A stretch of 64,000 nt of DNA from Antribacter soli (GTDB lineage: Bacteria > Actinomycetota > Actinomycetes > Actinomycetales > Cellulomonadaceae), in NCBI RefSeq assembly GCF_021568775.1, contig NZ_JAKGSG010000050.1, positions 42,753 through 106,752 on the forward strand, given 5' to 3'. A program made the position numbers and the translations under genes. The notes under the pieces are model-generated. The model had not been told where the DNA came from. It saw only the letters and a program-made list of their open reading frames with translations, and did no database searches. The first letter of the stretch is position 1, and the number at the start of each line of letters is the position of its first letter. Below, one piece after another: positions 1 through 8,029 of the stretch.

Positions 1-296
1 CGGTCGCGCAGCGCGAACCGCCGCGCCTTCGGCACCGGCTCGGCGAAGTCGAGGGACGGGCCGCCGGTGAGCTCCAGCGTACCGGCGTCCGGCGTCTCCA
101 GGCCGTTCAGCGACCGCAGCACGGTGGTCTTGCCCGAGCCCGACGGCCCGATGAGCGCCACGACCTCGCCGCGGCGGACCGTGAGGTCCACGCCGCGGAG
201 CACCTCGTGCGCGCCGAAGGACTTGCGCAGGCCGCGCGCCTCCAGGAGCGGCGACGCGTCCTGGGCGCGGTCGGCGGCGGGCTCAGTGCGCGACAT
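1..296 (-). CDS. Polar amino-acid ABC transporter ATP-binding protein (partial, C-terminus off the left edge)
   Basis: This is the cytoplasmic ATPase of an ABC importer; only the first 98 codons are in the window. The Walker A motif GPSGSGKT lies at residues 50-57, after the short N-terminal strand typical of the GlnQ/HisP class. The ATG at 296-294 overlaps the end of the downstream-encoded permease by 14 bases, so translation is probably coupled. The neighbouring permease and lipoprotein make this a polar amino-acid importer. The substrate cannot be told from the visible part. Confidence 0.9.
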   Translation of the reverse strand, partial: MSRTEPAADRAQDASPLLEARGLRKSFGAHEVLRGVDLTVRRGEVVALIGPSGSGKTTVLRSLNGLETPDAGTLELTGGPSLDFAEPVPKARRFALRD

Positions 297-942
297 AGCG
301 TTCCAGCCTCTTCTCGAGCAGGTCCTGCCCGGTGGCGAGCACCGTGCAGAACACCCAGTAGACGAGCGCCGCCTCCAGGTACAGGAGCATGAACTCGCTG
401 GAGAACGCCGCGATCTGCTGCGCCTCACGGAACAGCTCCGTGACGAGGATCAGAGACGCGAGCGACGTGTCCTTCACCAGCGAGATGAAGGTGTTCGACA
501 GCGGCGGTACCGACACGCGCGCGGCCTGCGGCAGCACGATGCGGCGCAGCGTGCGCGCGTTCGACATGCCGACGGTGTAGCCGGCTTCCCACTGACCCTT
601 CGGCACCGACAGGATCGCGGCGCGGATCACCTCGGCCGCGTAGCCGCCGACGTTCAGGGAGAACGCGATGACCGCGCTGGGCCACGGGTCCACGACGATG
701 CCGACCGACGGCAGGCCGTAGAACACGACGAAGAGCTGCACCAGCAGAGGCGTGCCGCGCACGACCGACACGAACGCCCGCGCGATCCCCGACAGCAGCC
801 GGTTCGGCGACAGGCGCAGCAGAGCCACCCCGAGCGCGATGACCAGGCCGATCGCGAACGACATCAGGGCGAGCGGCAGGGTGCCTCTCAGGCCGCCGAG
901 CGTGATGGGCCAGAACGACTCGGAGACGAGGTTCCAGTCCAC
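283..942 (-). CDS. Amino-acid ABC transporter permease (HisM/GlnP family)
   Basis: This is the membrane channel subunit of the importer, 219 residues, a normal length for HEQRo-type amino-acid permeases. Several hydrophobic segments are visible. The cytoplasmic EAA loop that docks on the ATPase lies around residues 119-140 ([20 protein letters not shown]). I chose the GTG at 942 because it gives the family length and a natural N-terminus ([11 protein letters not shown]). A longer frame up to 1071 has low-complexity, shadow-like composition. It lies between the lipoprotein gene (upstream) and the ATPase gene (overlapping). Confidence 0.9.
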   Translation of the reverse strand: MDWNLVSESFWPITLGGLRGTLPLALMSFAIGLVIALGVALLRLSPNRLLSGIARAFVSVVRGTPLLVQLFVVFYGLPSVGIVVDPWPSAVIAFSLNVGGYAAEVIRAAILSVPKGQWEAGYTVGMSNARTLRRIVLPQAARVSVPPLSNTFISLVKDTSLASLILVTELFREAQQIAAFSSEFMLLYLEAALVYWVFCTVLATGQDLLEKRLERYVAH

Positions 943-1072
943 GCCGTCACCCCACCGTCCGGGTGGTGCCCGACGGAGCCGGGCCGCACGGCACCGGGGC
1001 CGCGTCGTCGCCCCGGGGCTGCCACGCGGGACTGGCCGCCCCCCGGGGGAGGCGACCAGTCCGGCGCCCACA

Positions 1073-1115
1073 CCCCGCGAAGTTTCCTTGCTTCGCTGCG
1101 GAATACTTCGCGGGG
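1073..1115. terminator. Strong intra-operon hairpin between binding-protein and permease genes
   Basis: A perfect 11-bp inverted repeat (CCCCGCGAAGT / ACTTCGCGGGG) extends to about 15 bp if one bulged base is allowed. It begins 44 nt after the binding-protein stop codon and lies before the permease on the minus strand. No clear U-tract follows. Hairpins here commonly reduce read-through and stabilise the upstream mRNA, so that more binding protein than permease is made. That role is inferred. Confidence 0.6.
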
Positions 1116-1158
1116 ACCCCAGGGCGCCTTCGGCGTCGGGCAGCGTCAGCCGCAGGCG

Positions 1159-1962
1159 TCACTGCGAGACGTCCGCACCGAAGTACTTGTCGCCGAGCTC
1201 GGCGAGCACGCCCTCGGTGCGCAGCTCCTCCAGGGCGCCGTCGATCGCCTCGGCGAGTGCGGCCCGCTCCTGGGTGACGACGAACGCGGACTCGGAGGTG
1301 TCGTCCGTCTCGACGGCGACCTTCAGGCCGGACTCGCCGTTCTCCTTGACGTAGTCGAGGTAGGTGAGCTGGTCGTTGATCGTGGCGTCGACCCGGTCCT
1401 CCTGGAGCAGCGCGACAGCCTGGGCCCAGCCCTCGACCGCTTCGACGTTCGCGCCGTTGGCCTGAGCCAGCTCGTACCAGTTCGAGGTGAGCGACTGCGC
1501 CGTGGTCTTGCCGGACAGGTCGGCGAGGCTCGTGATCGACGTGTTGTCCGTGGTCGTCACGACCACGCCGCGCGAGATCGTGTACGGGGCGGAGAAGAGG
1601 TACTTCTCCTCGCGCTCGGGCGTGATCGAGACCTGGTTCGCAATGGTGTCGAAGCGGCCGGCGTCGAGGCCCGCGAAGATCGCGTCCCACTGCGTCTCCT
1701 GGAACTCGACCTCCAGGCCGAGCTTGTCTGCGACGGCCTCGGCCACCTCGACGTCGTACCCGACCAGGTCGCCCGAGCCGTCCTCGTGGAAGCTGAACGG
1801 GCGGTACGTGCCCTCGGTGGCGACGGTCAGCGTGCCGGCAGAGACCAGGCCGAGGTCGTTTCCGCCGGCGTCGCCGGCGGTGTCGTCGCCGCCGCACGCG
1901 GCGAGCGCCAGGAGGGCGGCTGAGGCCGCGGCGACCGTGACGAGTGCGCGGGTGCGTGACAT
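1159..1962 (-). CDS. Amino-acid ABC transporter substrate-binding lipoprotein
   Basis: A 267-residue extracytoplasmic solute-binding protein of the SBP_bac_3 family. It has a lipoprotein signal peptide (hydrophobic residues 5-20, lipobox LAAC, lipid-modified Cys23) followed by GGDD. Family sequences follow, such as GTLTVATEGTYRPFSF and YDVEVAEAVADKLGLEVEF. The ATG at 1962 was chosen because GGAG lies just upstream and the signal peptide starts at once; 24 more codons are open upstream. It is first in the operon, followed by a hairpin, the permease and the ATPase. Confidence 0.93.
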   Translation of the reverse strand: MSRTRALVTVAAASAALLALAACGGDDTAGDAGGNDLGLVSAGTLTVATEGTYRPFSFHEDGSGDLVGYDVEVAEAVADKLGLEVEFQETQWDAIFAGLDAGRFDTIANQVSITPEREEKYLFSAPYTISRGVVVTTTDNTSITSLADLSGKTTAQSLTSNWYELAQANGANVEAVEGWAQAVALLQEDRVDATINDQLTYLDYVKENGESGLKVAVETDDTSESAFVVTQERAALAEAIDGALEELRTEGVLAELGDKYFGADVSQ

Positions 1963-2040
1963 GGTGAGGGCTCCGTTTCGTACGAGTACCTGGCCGGTAG
2001 GCCGGGCGGGCGGGACCACTGATCGACCCCGCATATGTGT

Positions 2041-2061
2041 CGTATCAACCTAGCCGATACG
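2041..2061. promoter_or_regulatory. Candidate promoter/operator of the amino-acid ABC operon
   Basis: An inverted repeat CGTATC-N9-GATACG lies about 80 nt upstream of the binding-protein ATG. On the minus strand its centre reads GGCTAGGTT, so a possible -10 (TAGGTT) sits between the arms. A regulator bound here would block the promoter. No regulator gene is adjacent. Confidence 0.35.
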
Positions 2062-2131
2062 TCGCGCGGTTCGGCAGGCCTGGACCGTGGGACTCGTCAC
2101 TCGCGCCGCCCCGGCGGGGTTTCCAGGAGCG

Positions 2132-2734
2132 CTAGAAGGCTCCCTTGAGGTTGCCACGCCGTCGCCAGGCACGCACCACCAGCACGATGCACGCGACCAG
2201 CCCCAGCAGGAGCGGCACCACGAGGATCGGCAGCAGCAGGGCGAGGACGGAGAAGCCGACCGAGCCGATGTCCTCCGCCGTGCTCACCACGGGGGCCGCC
2301 GCCCCGCCGGTCGCGGTGTTCGCGACCACGCGCGCGCCGGCCTTCGTGGCGTGCACGCCCAGGGCGAGCACGATGCCCAGCACCACCGGCAGCCACTGGC
2401 CCGACTCGAGGAACGTCTGCGGGTCCGTCACCGTGACGGTCTCCGAGCCCGCGCCCGCGCCGAACGCGATGCCGCCCGCGGTCGGCCGGATCACCGTCTG
2501 CACGACGTCGTTGATGTTGTCGACCACGGGAATCTTGTCCGCGACGACCTCCACCACGAGCAGGACGCCCAGGATCCACAGGACCCACGGGTTCTCCAGC
2601 CAGGACCAGGCGCCCGGCAGCTCGACGAGGTCGGTGAACCGGGACAGGAGACCGAGCAGGATCAGCGGGATCCAGGCGTTGAGGCCGGCAGCCATGGCCA
2701 GGCCGCTGCCGGTGGCGAGCTCGAGCATGGACAT
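2132..2734 (-). CDS. DUF4126 family membrane protein
   Basis: A 200-residue protein of unknown function that matches DUF4126-type sequences from memory. It starts with MSMLELATGSGLAMAAGLNA and has about five hydrophobic segments. A basic C-terminal tail (RAWRRRGNLKGAF) is probably cytoplasmic. It is monocistronic and diverges from the VOC gene, with only 46 bp between the starts. Confidence 0.8.
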   Translation of the reverse strand: MSMLELATGSGLAMAAGLNAWIPLILLGLLSRFTDLVELPGAWSWLENPWVLWILGVLLVVEVVADKIPVVDNINDVVQTVIRPTAGGIAFGAGAGSETVTVTDPQTFLESGQWLPVVLGIVLALGVHATKAGARVVANTATGGAAAPVVSTAEDIGSVGFSVLALLLPILVVPLLLGLVACIVLVVRAWRRRGNLKGAF

Positions 2735-2780
2735 AGTGTGGCACGGGACACCGACACTCCTGAGGGTGTTTCATGAGGTC

Positions 2781-3155
2781 ATGGACCTTGTCCAGATCGC
2801 CCAGCGGGCCGACGACCTCGATCGTGCGGGAGCGTTCTACACCGCTCTGCTCGGGACCCCGCCCGCCGCGCGGTTCGACCCGCCAGGCCTGCTGTTCCAC
2901 GCGCTCGGCGACGTGCGGCTCATGCTCGAACGTGGCGCGCCGTCGGCCCTGATCTACCTGCGCGTGCCGGGGCTGCGGGCGCGGGTCGAGGAGCTGCGCG
3001 CGGCCGGGGTGACGATCGAGTCCGAGCCGCACGTCATCTTCACCCACGAGGACGACACCCTCGGCCCCGCCGGGCACGACGAGTGGCAGGCGTTCGTCCG
3101 GGACAGCGAGGGGAACGTCGTCGGCCTCGTGGACTTCGAGCCCGCCGGGAACTGA
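2781..3155 (+). CDS. VOC family protein (glyoxalase/bleomycin-resistance fold)
   Basis: A 124-residue vicinal-oxygen-chelate fold protein. The family start pattern is present (DLDRAGAFYTALLG, residues about 12-25), and the closing strand RDSEGNVVGLVDF is typical. Members bind a divalent metal and act on diverse small molecules, so the substrate cannot be assigned. The ATG at 2781 has GAGGTC just upstream. The same frame is open far upstream, but that part has shadow-like composition. Confidence 0.85.
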   Translation: MDLVQIAQRADDLDRAGAFYTALLGTPPAARFDPPGLLFHALGDVRLMLERGAPSALIYLRVPGLRARVEELRAAGVTIESEPHVIFTHEDDTLGPAGHDEWQAFVRDSEGNVVGLVDFEPAGN

Positions 3156-3269
3156 CCGGGCGCGGCGCCCAGATCGGCCAGACCCCGGACGGTTGCCCTG
3201 GTCCTGGTCGGCGGGTTGAACCCCGCACGACCGGCGTCGGGCACCAGACTGGGGGCAGGAGGTGGCGAG

Positions 3270-3722
3270 ATGCTCGATGTGCTGGCGGTCCTGTCCGTCG
3301 TGGTGCTCGGCCTGTCGGCCGGGGTGTTCTTTGCGTTCTCGACGTTCGTGGTGGCCGGCCTGCGCCGTGCCGAGGATGCCGAGGCCGGTGCCGTGATGAA
3401 CGGCATCAACGCGGAGGCGGTCCGGCCACCCTTCATGGTCGTGTTCGGCGGGGCGTTGCTCGTGCCGCTCGCCACGACAGTGTGGGCGTACGCGCAGGAC
3501 GACGCCGGAGCCGCGTGGTTCCTCGCAGCGACCGCGCTGTACGCCCTCGGGTCGTTCGGGGTCACGGTCGTGCTCAACGTGCCCCTCAACAACGGGCTGC
3601 TCGTCGCGCCCGACGTGGGCGAGGGGTGGCGCGACTTCCACGGGCCGTGGACGCGGTGGAACCACGTGCGGACGGTGTCGGCCACGATCGCGGCGGCGCT
3701 CGCGGTGGTGGGGCTGCTGTAG
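3270..3722 (+). CDS. DUF1772 (anthrone-oxygenase-like) membrane protein
   Basis: A 150-residue integral membrane protein with four hydrophobic helices. It resembles the DUF1772 family: an N-terminal GVFFAFSTFV segment, NGINAEAVRPPFM, and a late VLNVPLNNGL motif. A strong AGGAGGT ribosome-binding site precedes the ATG at 3270. Physiological function is unknown in bacteria. It is convergent with the HhH-GPD gene 16 bp downstream. Confidence 0.83.
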   Translation: MLDVLAVLSVVVLGLSAGVFFAFSTFVVAGLRRAEDAEAGAVMNGINAEAVRPPFMVVFGGALLVPLATTVWAYAQDDAGAAWFLAATALYALGSFGVTVVLNVPLNNGLLVAPDVGEGWRDFHGPWTRWNHVRTVSATIAAALAVVGLL

Positions 3723-3738
3723 GCCGGCGTGCCCGCGG

Positions 3739-4305
3739 TCAGCCGGCTGCCTTGGCGGCGGCCTTCTTCGCCTTCTTGAAGTCGCGGACCTTCTGGAGGG
3801 ACTCGGGGCTGGTGACGTCGGCGACGGACCGGTAGCCGTCGAGGGCGTAGTCGCCTGCGGCCTGCTCCCACCCCTCAGGCTTGACACCGAGCTGCTTGGC
3901 GACCAGCGCGACGAAGATCCTGGCCTTCTGTGCCCCGAAGCCGGGCAGCGCCTGTACCCGTCTCAACAGGTCCCCACCGGTGGCCGCCTCCGTCCAGATG
4001 CGGGAGGCGTCGCCGTCGTACTCCTCCGCGACGACCCGCGCGAGGTCCTGGACCCGTGCCGCCATGGAGCGGCCGTACCGGTGGATGGCCGGGGGAGTGG
4101 TGGCGAGCTGCATGAACTCCTCCGGGTCGGCCGCCGCGATCGCCGCAGGGTCGAGCGTCCCGAACCGTTCGAGGATCTTCCAGGGCCCGCGGAAGGCATG
4201 CTCCATGGGGTACTGCTGATCCAGCATCATGCCCGCGAGGACCGCGAACGAATGCTCGTCCAGCACCGCGTCGGCCTCAGGAATGCCCGTGACCGAGAAC
4301 GACAT
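3739..4305 (-). CDS. HhH-GPD-type base-excision DNA repair protein
   Basis: A 188-residue protein of the actinobacterial HhH-GPD family. The helix-hairpin-helix with its glycine-rich turn (LPGFGAQKARIF) spans residues about 120-131, and a lysine/alanine-rich tail ends the protein. The family is related to DNA glycosylases, but no iron-sulphur cysteines are visible and substrate specificity is unknown. I chose the ATG at 4305 because GGAGG sits 8 nt upstream; a GTG at 4314 overlaps that ribosome-binding site. Confidence 0.85.
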   Translation of the reverse strand: MSFSVTGIPEADAVLDEHSFAVLAGMMLDQQYPMEHAFRGPWKILERFGTLDPAAIAAADPEEFMQLATTPPAIHRYGRSMAARVQDLARVVAEEYDGDASRIWTEAATGGDLLRRVQALPGFGAQKARIFVALVAKQLGVKPEGWEQAAGDYALDGYRSVADVTSPESLQKVRDFKKAKKAAAKAAG

Positions 4306-4515
4306 CGTCGTCACCTCCGGCAGGTCTGTTGATCACCAGGTGAGCTGGCCAAGCAGCATGGAACAGAGGTCAGCCTCAAGAGCGCGTACCGACGCTGTCT
4401 TGAAGCATGACAGGCGCGAGCGGCTTGCGCTCCTCCGTGCCGGCGAAGCCCACGAGAGGGCCTTGACGGTGCCCACGGGCACGAGGATCGTGAAACCGGT
4501 ACGAGGGAGTACACC

Positions 4516-5076
4516 ATGCGTCGCAGACTGCTCATCTTGATGTCCGTCCTGTCGCTGCTTCTCACGGGAACCGTGATCACGGCTCCAGCGGCGACGGCTC
4601 ATCCGTACTGCGGGCAGGTGTGGGGCTCGCTCGCCAAGGGCGCGCCCGGCATGTCCGCCGGACAGCTCTTCGACGTCCGCGCCGGACGCCATCCCTGCTT
4701 CGACCGGCTCGTGCTCGACATCGACGCGCCGCTCACCGGCTGGTCGGTGCGCTACGTGGACCAGGTCGTCATGGACGGCTCGGGGGCGGTCGTACCGGTC
4801 CGTGGCGGGGCGCGCCTGGAGGTCGTCGCGCGGGTCGGCGTCATCCCGACCGACGCGTTCTTCGTCGGCCCGGGCACCCTGGTCGACACCACGGGCTACA
4901 CGACCTTCCGGCACGTCGCCTGGGCCGGCAGCTTCGAGGGCGTGACGACGATCGGGCTCGGCGTGCGGGCGCGGCTGCCGTTCCGCACGTTCGTCCTGGC
5001 CGGGCCTGGTACCGGGTCCCGGCTCGTGGTCGACGTCGGGCATCGGTGGTGCGCGCCAGGCCACGTCGTCTGTTGA
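4516..5076 (+). CDS. Secreted AMIN-like domain protein
   Basis: A 186-residue exported protein. It has a Sec signal peptide (MRRRLLILMSVLSLLLTG, cleavage likely after ATA at about residue 28). The body resembles the actinobacterial AMIN-like domain, with the hallmark stretches AGRHPCFDRLVLDID and GWSVRYVDQV. Four cysteines, including two at the C-terminus, could form disulphides. AMIN domains are associated with cell-envelope binding; the exact role is unknown. GGGAG precedes the ATG. It converges with the OLD-like gene 7 bp downstream. Confidence 0.8.
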   Translation: MRRRLLILMSVLSLLLTGTVITAPAATAHPYCGQVWGSLAKGAPGMSAGQLFDVRAGRHPCFDRLVLDIDAPLTGWSVRYVDQVVMDGSGAVVPVRGGARLEVVARVGVIPTDAFFVGPGTLVDTTGYTTFRHVAWAGSFEGVTTIGLGVRARLPFRTFVLAGPGTGSRLVVDVGHRWCAPGHVVC

Positions 5077-5083
5077 GCGTGAT

Positions 5084-6547
5084 CTAGGAAGCAATCCCGA
5101 AGTGAGCGGCAACCTGGTCGAGAAGGGTGGCGAGATCAGGGGAGGGCTCCAGCGCGCCGGCCGGCGCGGGCGCGCCCGCCGCCGGCACCAGGAAGATCCC
5201 AAGGCTGCGCAGGTAGCCGAGCACCTGCTCAGCCGCCGCCGGGGCGTCGCGTTGAAGGTCGTCGAGAACCGAGGCGGGGTCGCCGCCGCCGGCTTCGACC
5301 AGGGCTGCGACCATGCGCTGATCGTCGAGCACCTCAAGACCGGCGATCACCGCCGCGGGCAGCGCGAGCCTGTTGAGCTCCGCAAGGGCCAAGGGCAGCC
5401 GGTCCTTCCCGCCGACATGGGTGAAGACCAGGTCGTGCTCGGCTCGCGCCGCGAGATGCGCGTCGAGTGCGGCTTCATAGAGCCTGCAGTCGCCATCCGC
5501 CTCGCAGACGACGACCCCTTGGTGAAACAGCCCGTCCAGCAGGCGCGAGTACCGAAGGAGCGGGTCCGTCCAGACCGTCTTCACGCGCTCGGCCGGGAGC
5601 GCATTCTTCTTCCGGATGCCGGACGTCCGCGTGCTGGAGATCCGAATGATCGTGACCTCCCGGTCAGCGGCACCCTCGAGGACACCCTCGAGCAGGTCCT
5701 CGCTGTGCGTCGCGATCAATACCTGAGTGGTCGTCGGCGGTGACTCCTGGGCAAGAAACCGACCCAGGCTGCGCGCCTGTGGTGGGTGCAGGAACACTTC
5801 GGGATCGTCGATCATGGTGATGCAGTTCCCGGAGGCCAGGAAGGCAAGCAAGAGGCCGACGAAGCTGCGTATCCCGTCGCCCTGGTCCCGTACCACGCGC
5901 AACCGCGCATATTCCTCGAGCAGTGCCGGGCTGGGCGGCAGGGTCTCGTCAGGCCGGGTCGGCTTCCCCATCAGGAGCTCGAGCTGTTGCGCATAGCGAT
6001 TGATGCTCACGTCGAAGCCGAGAGCGCGTCGCGTCAGCCGAGCCAGGTGGGCCTCCAGCTCCCGGTCGTCCCAGACGCGGTGGAGCGGGCTCCGGGCCGA
6101 GATCATCGGGTTACGCGCTTCTGCGATCTGCAAGAGGTTCGCCCGCGACATCGCATCGTGGAACCCGGCAAAGTGGGACGCCAGCGGTCCGAGCCCGTTC
6201 GCGCCCTGCCAGTAGAGAAGGCACTTGTTGAGCGTCAGCCGAGGGCCTTCCATGGCATCGCCGATGACGAGCTGGCCGCCGTATGCTTCCCCGTCGGGCG
6301 CCAGCCGGGCCCGGAGGCGGAACCACTCTTCGAGCTCCGCCGGGCTCCCCGTCCGCTCCAGCTCCACGCCGCTGACCCATTCTGCGGGGGCGAACGGGCT
6401 GCCTCGCTCCAGCGACTGGGCGATCTCGCCGAGCAGGACCGACTTTCCGCCGTTGTTCGGCCCGACAATGACCGCGAGGCCGGCAGGGGGAATGTTCGCG
6501 ACGGCACCATCGAGGAACCGAATCTGCTTCACGCCTACCGAGACCAT
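5084..6547 (-). CDS. OLD-like AAA ATPase with degenerate C-terminal TOPRIM region
   Basis: A 487-residue ABC-type ATPase of the OLD/RecF-like class. Walker A GPNNGGKS spans residues 29-36, a short signature (GDGIRSF) lies near 223-229, Walker B ITMIDDPEVFLHPP covers about 243-256, and the switch His is at 281 (ATHSEDL). The C-terminal part looks like a TOPRIM domain: VVVCEADGDCRLYEAAL contains the first acidic residue (Glu349), followed by VGGKDRLP. The expected D-x-D is replaced by GLE at 403-405, so nuclease activity is doubtful. It stands alone with no helicase partner, and by eye is less GC-rich than its neighbours, suggesting transfer. AAGGAG supports the ATG at 6547. An antiviral role is possible but unproven. 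Confidence 0.75.
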   Translation of the reverse strand: MVSVGVKQIRFLDGAVANIPPAGLAVIVGPNNGGKSVLLGEIAQSLERGSPFAPAEWVSGVELERTGSPAELEEWFRLRARLAPDGEAYGGQLVIGDAMEGPRLTLNKCLLYWQGANGLGPLASHFAGFHDAMSRANLLQIAEARNPMISARSPLHRVWDDRELEAHLARLTRRALGFDVSINRYAQQLELLMGKPTRPDETLPPSPALLEEYARLRVVRDQGDGIRSFVGLLLAFLASGNCITMIDDPEVFLHPPQARSLGRFLAQESPPTTTQVLIATHSEDLLEGVLEGAADREVTIIRISSTRTSGIRKKNALPAERVKTVWTDPLLRYSRLLDGLFHQGVVVCEADGDCRLYEAALDAHLAARAEHDLVFTHVGGKDRLPLALAELNRLALPAAVIAGLEVLDDQRMVAALVEAGGGDPASVLDDLQRDAPAAAEQVLGYLRSLGIFLVPAAGAPAPAGALEPSPDLATLLDQVAAHFGIAS

Positions 6548-6725
6548 CAGCGCTCCTTTGCTTGCCGGCTTGCCTCGGCTGGACCGTTACCAGAGTGTTT
6601 GACCACTACCGACGTCGTTCAACCCCGTGTCCAACCGGGCGTACGGGCGATCGGGTACGACCCCGTGATGGACCAGGAGCACGTGCAGGTTCGCGCCGCG
6701 GACCGACCCCGCCGTCCGGCAGCGA

Positions 6726-7136
6726 TCAGGTCGTGGGCTCCCGGCTCAGCCGTCCGGCCACGTACTCCTCGACGCCGATCAGCGACAACAGGGTGCGCTG
6801 TGCGGTCGCGAGCAGCGGATCCGCCTCGTCCTTGTCGACCAGCCGAAGCCGGTCCACCCGGTAGTCGACCCCGTCACGTGTCATCCGGTACGAGCCGGCC
6901 GCGAGCACGTTCTGCGTCCAGTCGGTGGTCGCGCCCCACGGCAGCGGAGTCAGGACCTGGATGTCGGGCGTGCCGACGGCGCGGGCGGCGAACGCGACGA
7001 CGGGTGTCGCGTACTGCTTGCCGCTGCGCCGGCCGACGTGGTGCACGGTCGCCCACGGTGGCAGGTGCGACGACATCTTGAGCGCGTAGGGGTTGAACCG
7101 CTTGGCGGCGCGGACGATCATCTCGGGAGCAGCCAT
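6726..7136 (-). CDS. Nitroreductase/quinone-reductase family protein (DDN-type, probable deazaflavin F420 enzyme)
   Basis: A 136-residue protein resembling the mycobacterial Ddn family of F420H2-dependent reductases. It has an N-terminal amphipathic stretch (AAKRFNPYALKMS), the motif HHVGRRSGKQYATPVVAF that contacts the cofactor phosphate in this family, and WTQNVLAAGSYRM. A CATGAT -10-like box lies exactly 6 nt before the ATG at 7136, suggesting a leaderless transcript. It lies 59 bp downstream of, and codirectional with, the ABC cassette resembling the F420-0 importer. Substrate is unknown. Confidence 0.8.
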   Translation of the reverse strand: MAAPEMIVRAAKRFNPYALKMSSHLPPWATVHHVGRRSGKQYATPVVAFAARAVGTPDIQVLTPLPWGATTDWTQNVLAAGSYRMTRDGVDYRVDRLRLVDKDEADPLLATAQRTLLSLIGVEEYVAGRLSREPTT

Positions 7137-7195
7137 GCACCCATCATGCTCCGACGCGAGCGCCCCGCCACCGCGCCGCCGGCCTGGGGCGGGCG

Positions 7196-8029
7196 CTAGG
7201 CCGTCCGGGGCTCGAAGGTCAGGACCGGGCGGCCCGTGCGCGGGTGGGTCAGCACCTCGCACCGCACGCCGTAGACCGGCTCGATCACCTCGGGCACGAG
7301 CACGTCCGCGACCGCCCCCGCCGCGGCGACCCGCCCGCCTGACAGCAGCACGACGTGGTCGCAGGTGGCGGCGGCGAGGTTGAGGTCGTGCAGCGCGGCG
7401 AGCACCGTCACGCCGTCGTCGGCGAGGCTGCGCAGCACGCGCATCGCGTGGAGCTGAGCGGCGATGTCGAGGTGGTTGGTCGGCTCGTCGAGCAGGAGCA
7501 GGCGCGGCCGCTGGGCGAGGGCGCGAGCCATGTGCACGCGCTGCCGCTCGCCGCCGGACAGCGTCGCGACCGCACGGCCCGCCAGCTCCAGCGCCCCGGC
7601 GGTCGCCAGGGCCTGCTGAGCGACGTCGCGGTCGGCCGCGGAGTCGCCCGCGAGCAGCGAGCGGTGCGGGATGCGCCCGAGCAGCACGGCGTCGAGCACG
7701 GAGACGGGCAGGTCCGTCGTCGCGTCCTGCTCCACGAGGGCCAGGACCCGGGCGCGACGACGGCGGGAGAGCGCCGCGAGGTCCTCCCCGCCGAACCGCA
7801 CGCCCGGCTCGCCCGTCCCGCTGCCCGCCGGCTGCACGGCCGCGATCACGCGCAGCAGTGTCGACTTCCCCGAGCCGTTAGGCCCGAGCAGGCCCGTGAC
7901 CGCGCCTGGGGGAGCGGTGCAGTCCACGCCGTCGAGGATGAGCCGGCCGTCCACGCCCCACGAGACGCGCGACGCCTCGAGCCCCGCGTCGGCACCAAGG
8001 TGCGCGGTGCCCTGCTCGTCGGTGGTCAT
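7196..8029 (-). CDS. ABC transporter ATP-binding protein of a putative F420-0 importer
   Basis: A 277-residue type II importer ATPase (FecE/BtuD class). Walker A GPNGSGKS is at residues 49-56, the signature LSGGERQRV is in the middle, Walker B LLLLDEPTNHLD follows, and the switch His is in ALHDLNLA. The ATG overlaps the permease stop in an ATGA arrangement. The family alone would suggest siderophore, haem or cobalamin uptake. The specific assignment rests on the binding protein of this cassette. Confidence 0.88.
   Translation of the reverse strand: MTTDEQGTAHLGADAGLEASRVSWGVDGRLILDGVDCTAPPGAVTGLLGPNGSGKSTLLRVIAAVQPAGSGTGEPGVRFGGEDLAALSRRRRARVLALVEQDATTDLPVSVLDAVLLGRIPHRSLLAGDSAADRDVAQQALATAGALELAGRAVATLSGGERQRVHMARALAQRPRLLLLDEPTNHLDIAAQLHAMRVLRSLADDGVTVLAALHDLNLAAATCDHVVLLSGGRVAAAGAVADVLVPEVIEPVYGVRCEVLTHPRTGRPVLTFEPRTA

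Noticed and set aside
5084..7136. Gabija-like or other two-gene defence system
   Set aside because: The neighbour of the OLD-like gene is a DDN-type reductase, not a UvrD helicase, and the TOPRIM site looks degenerate.
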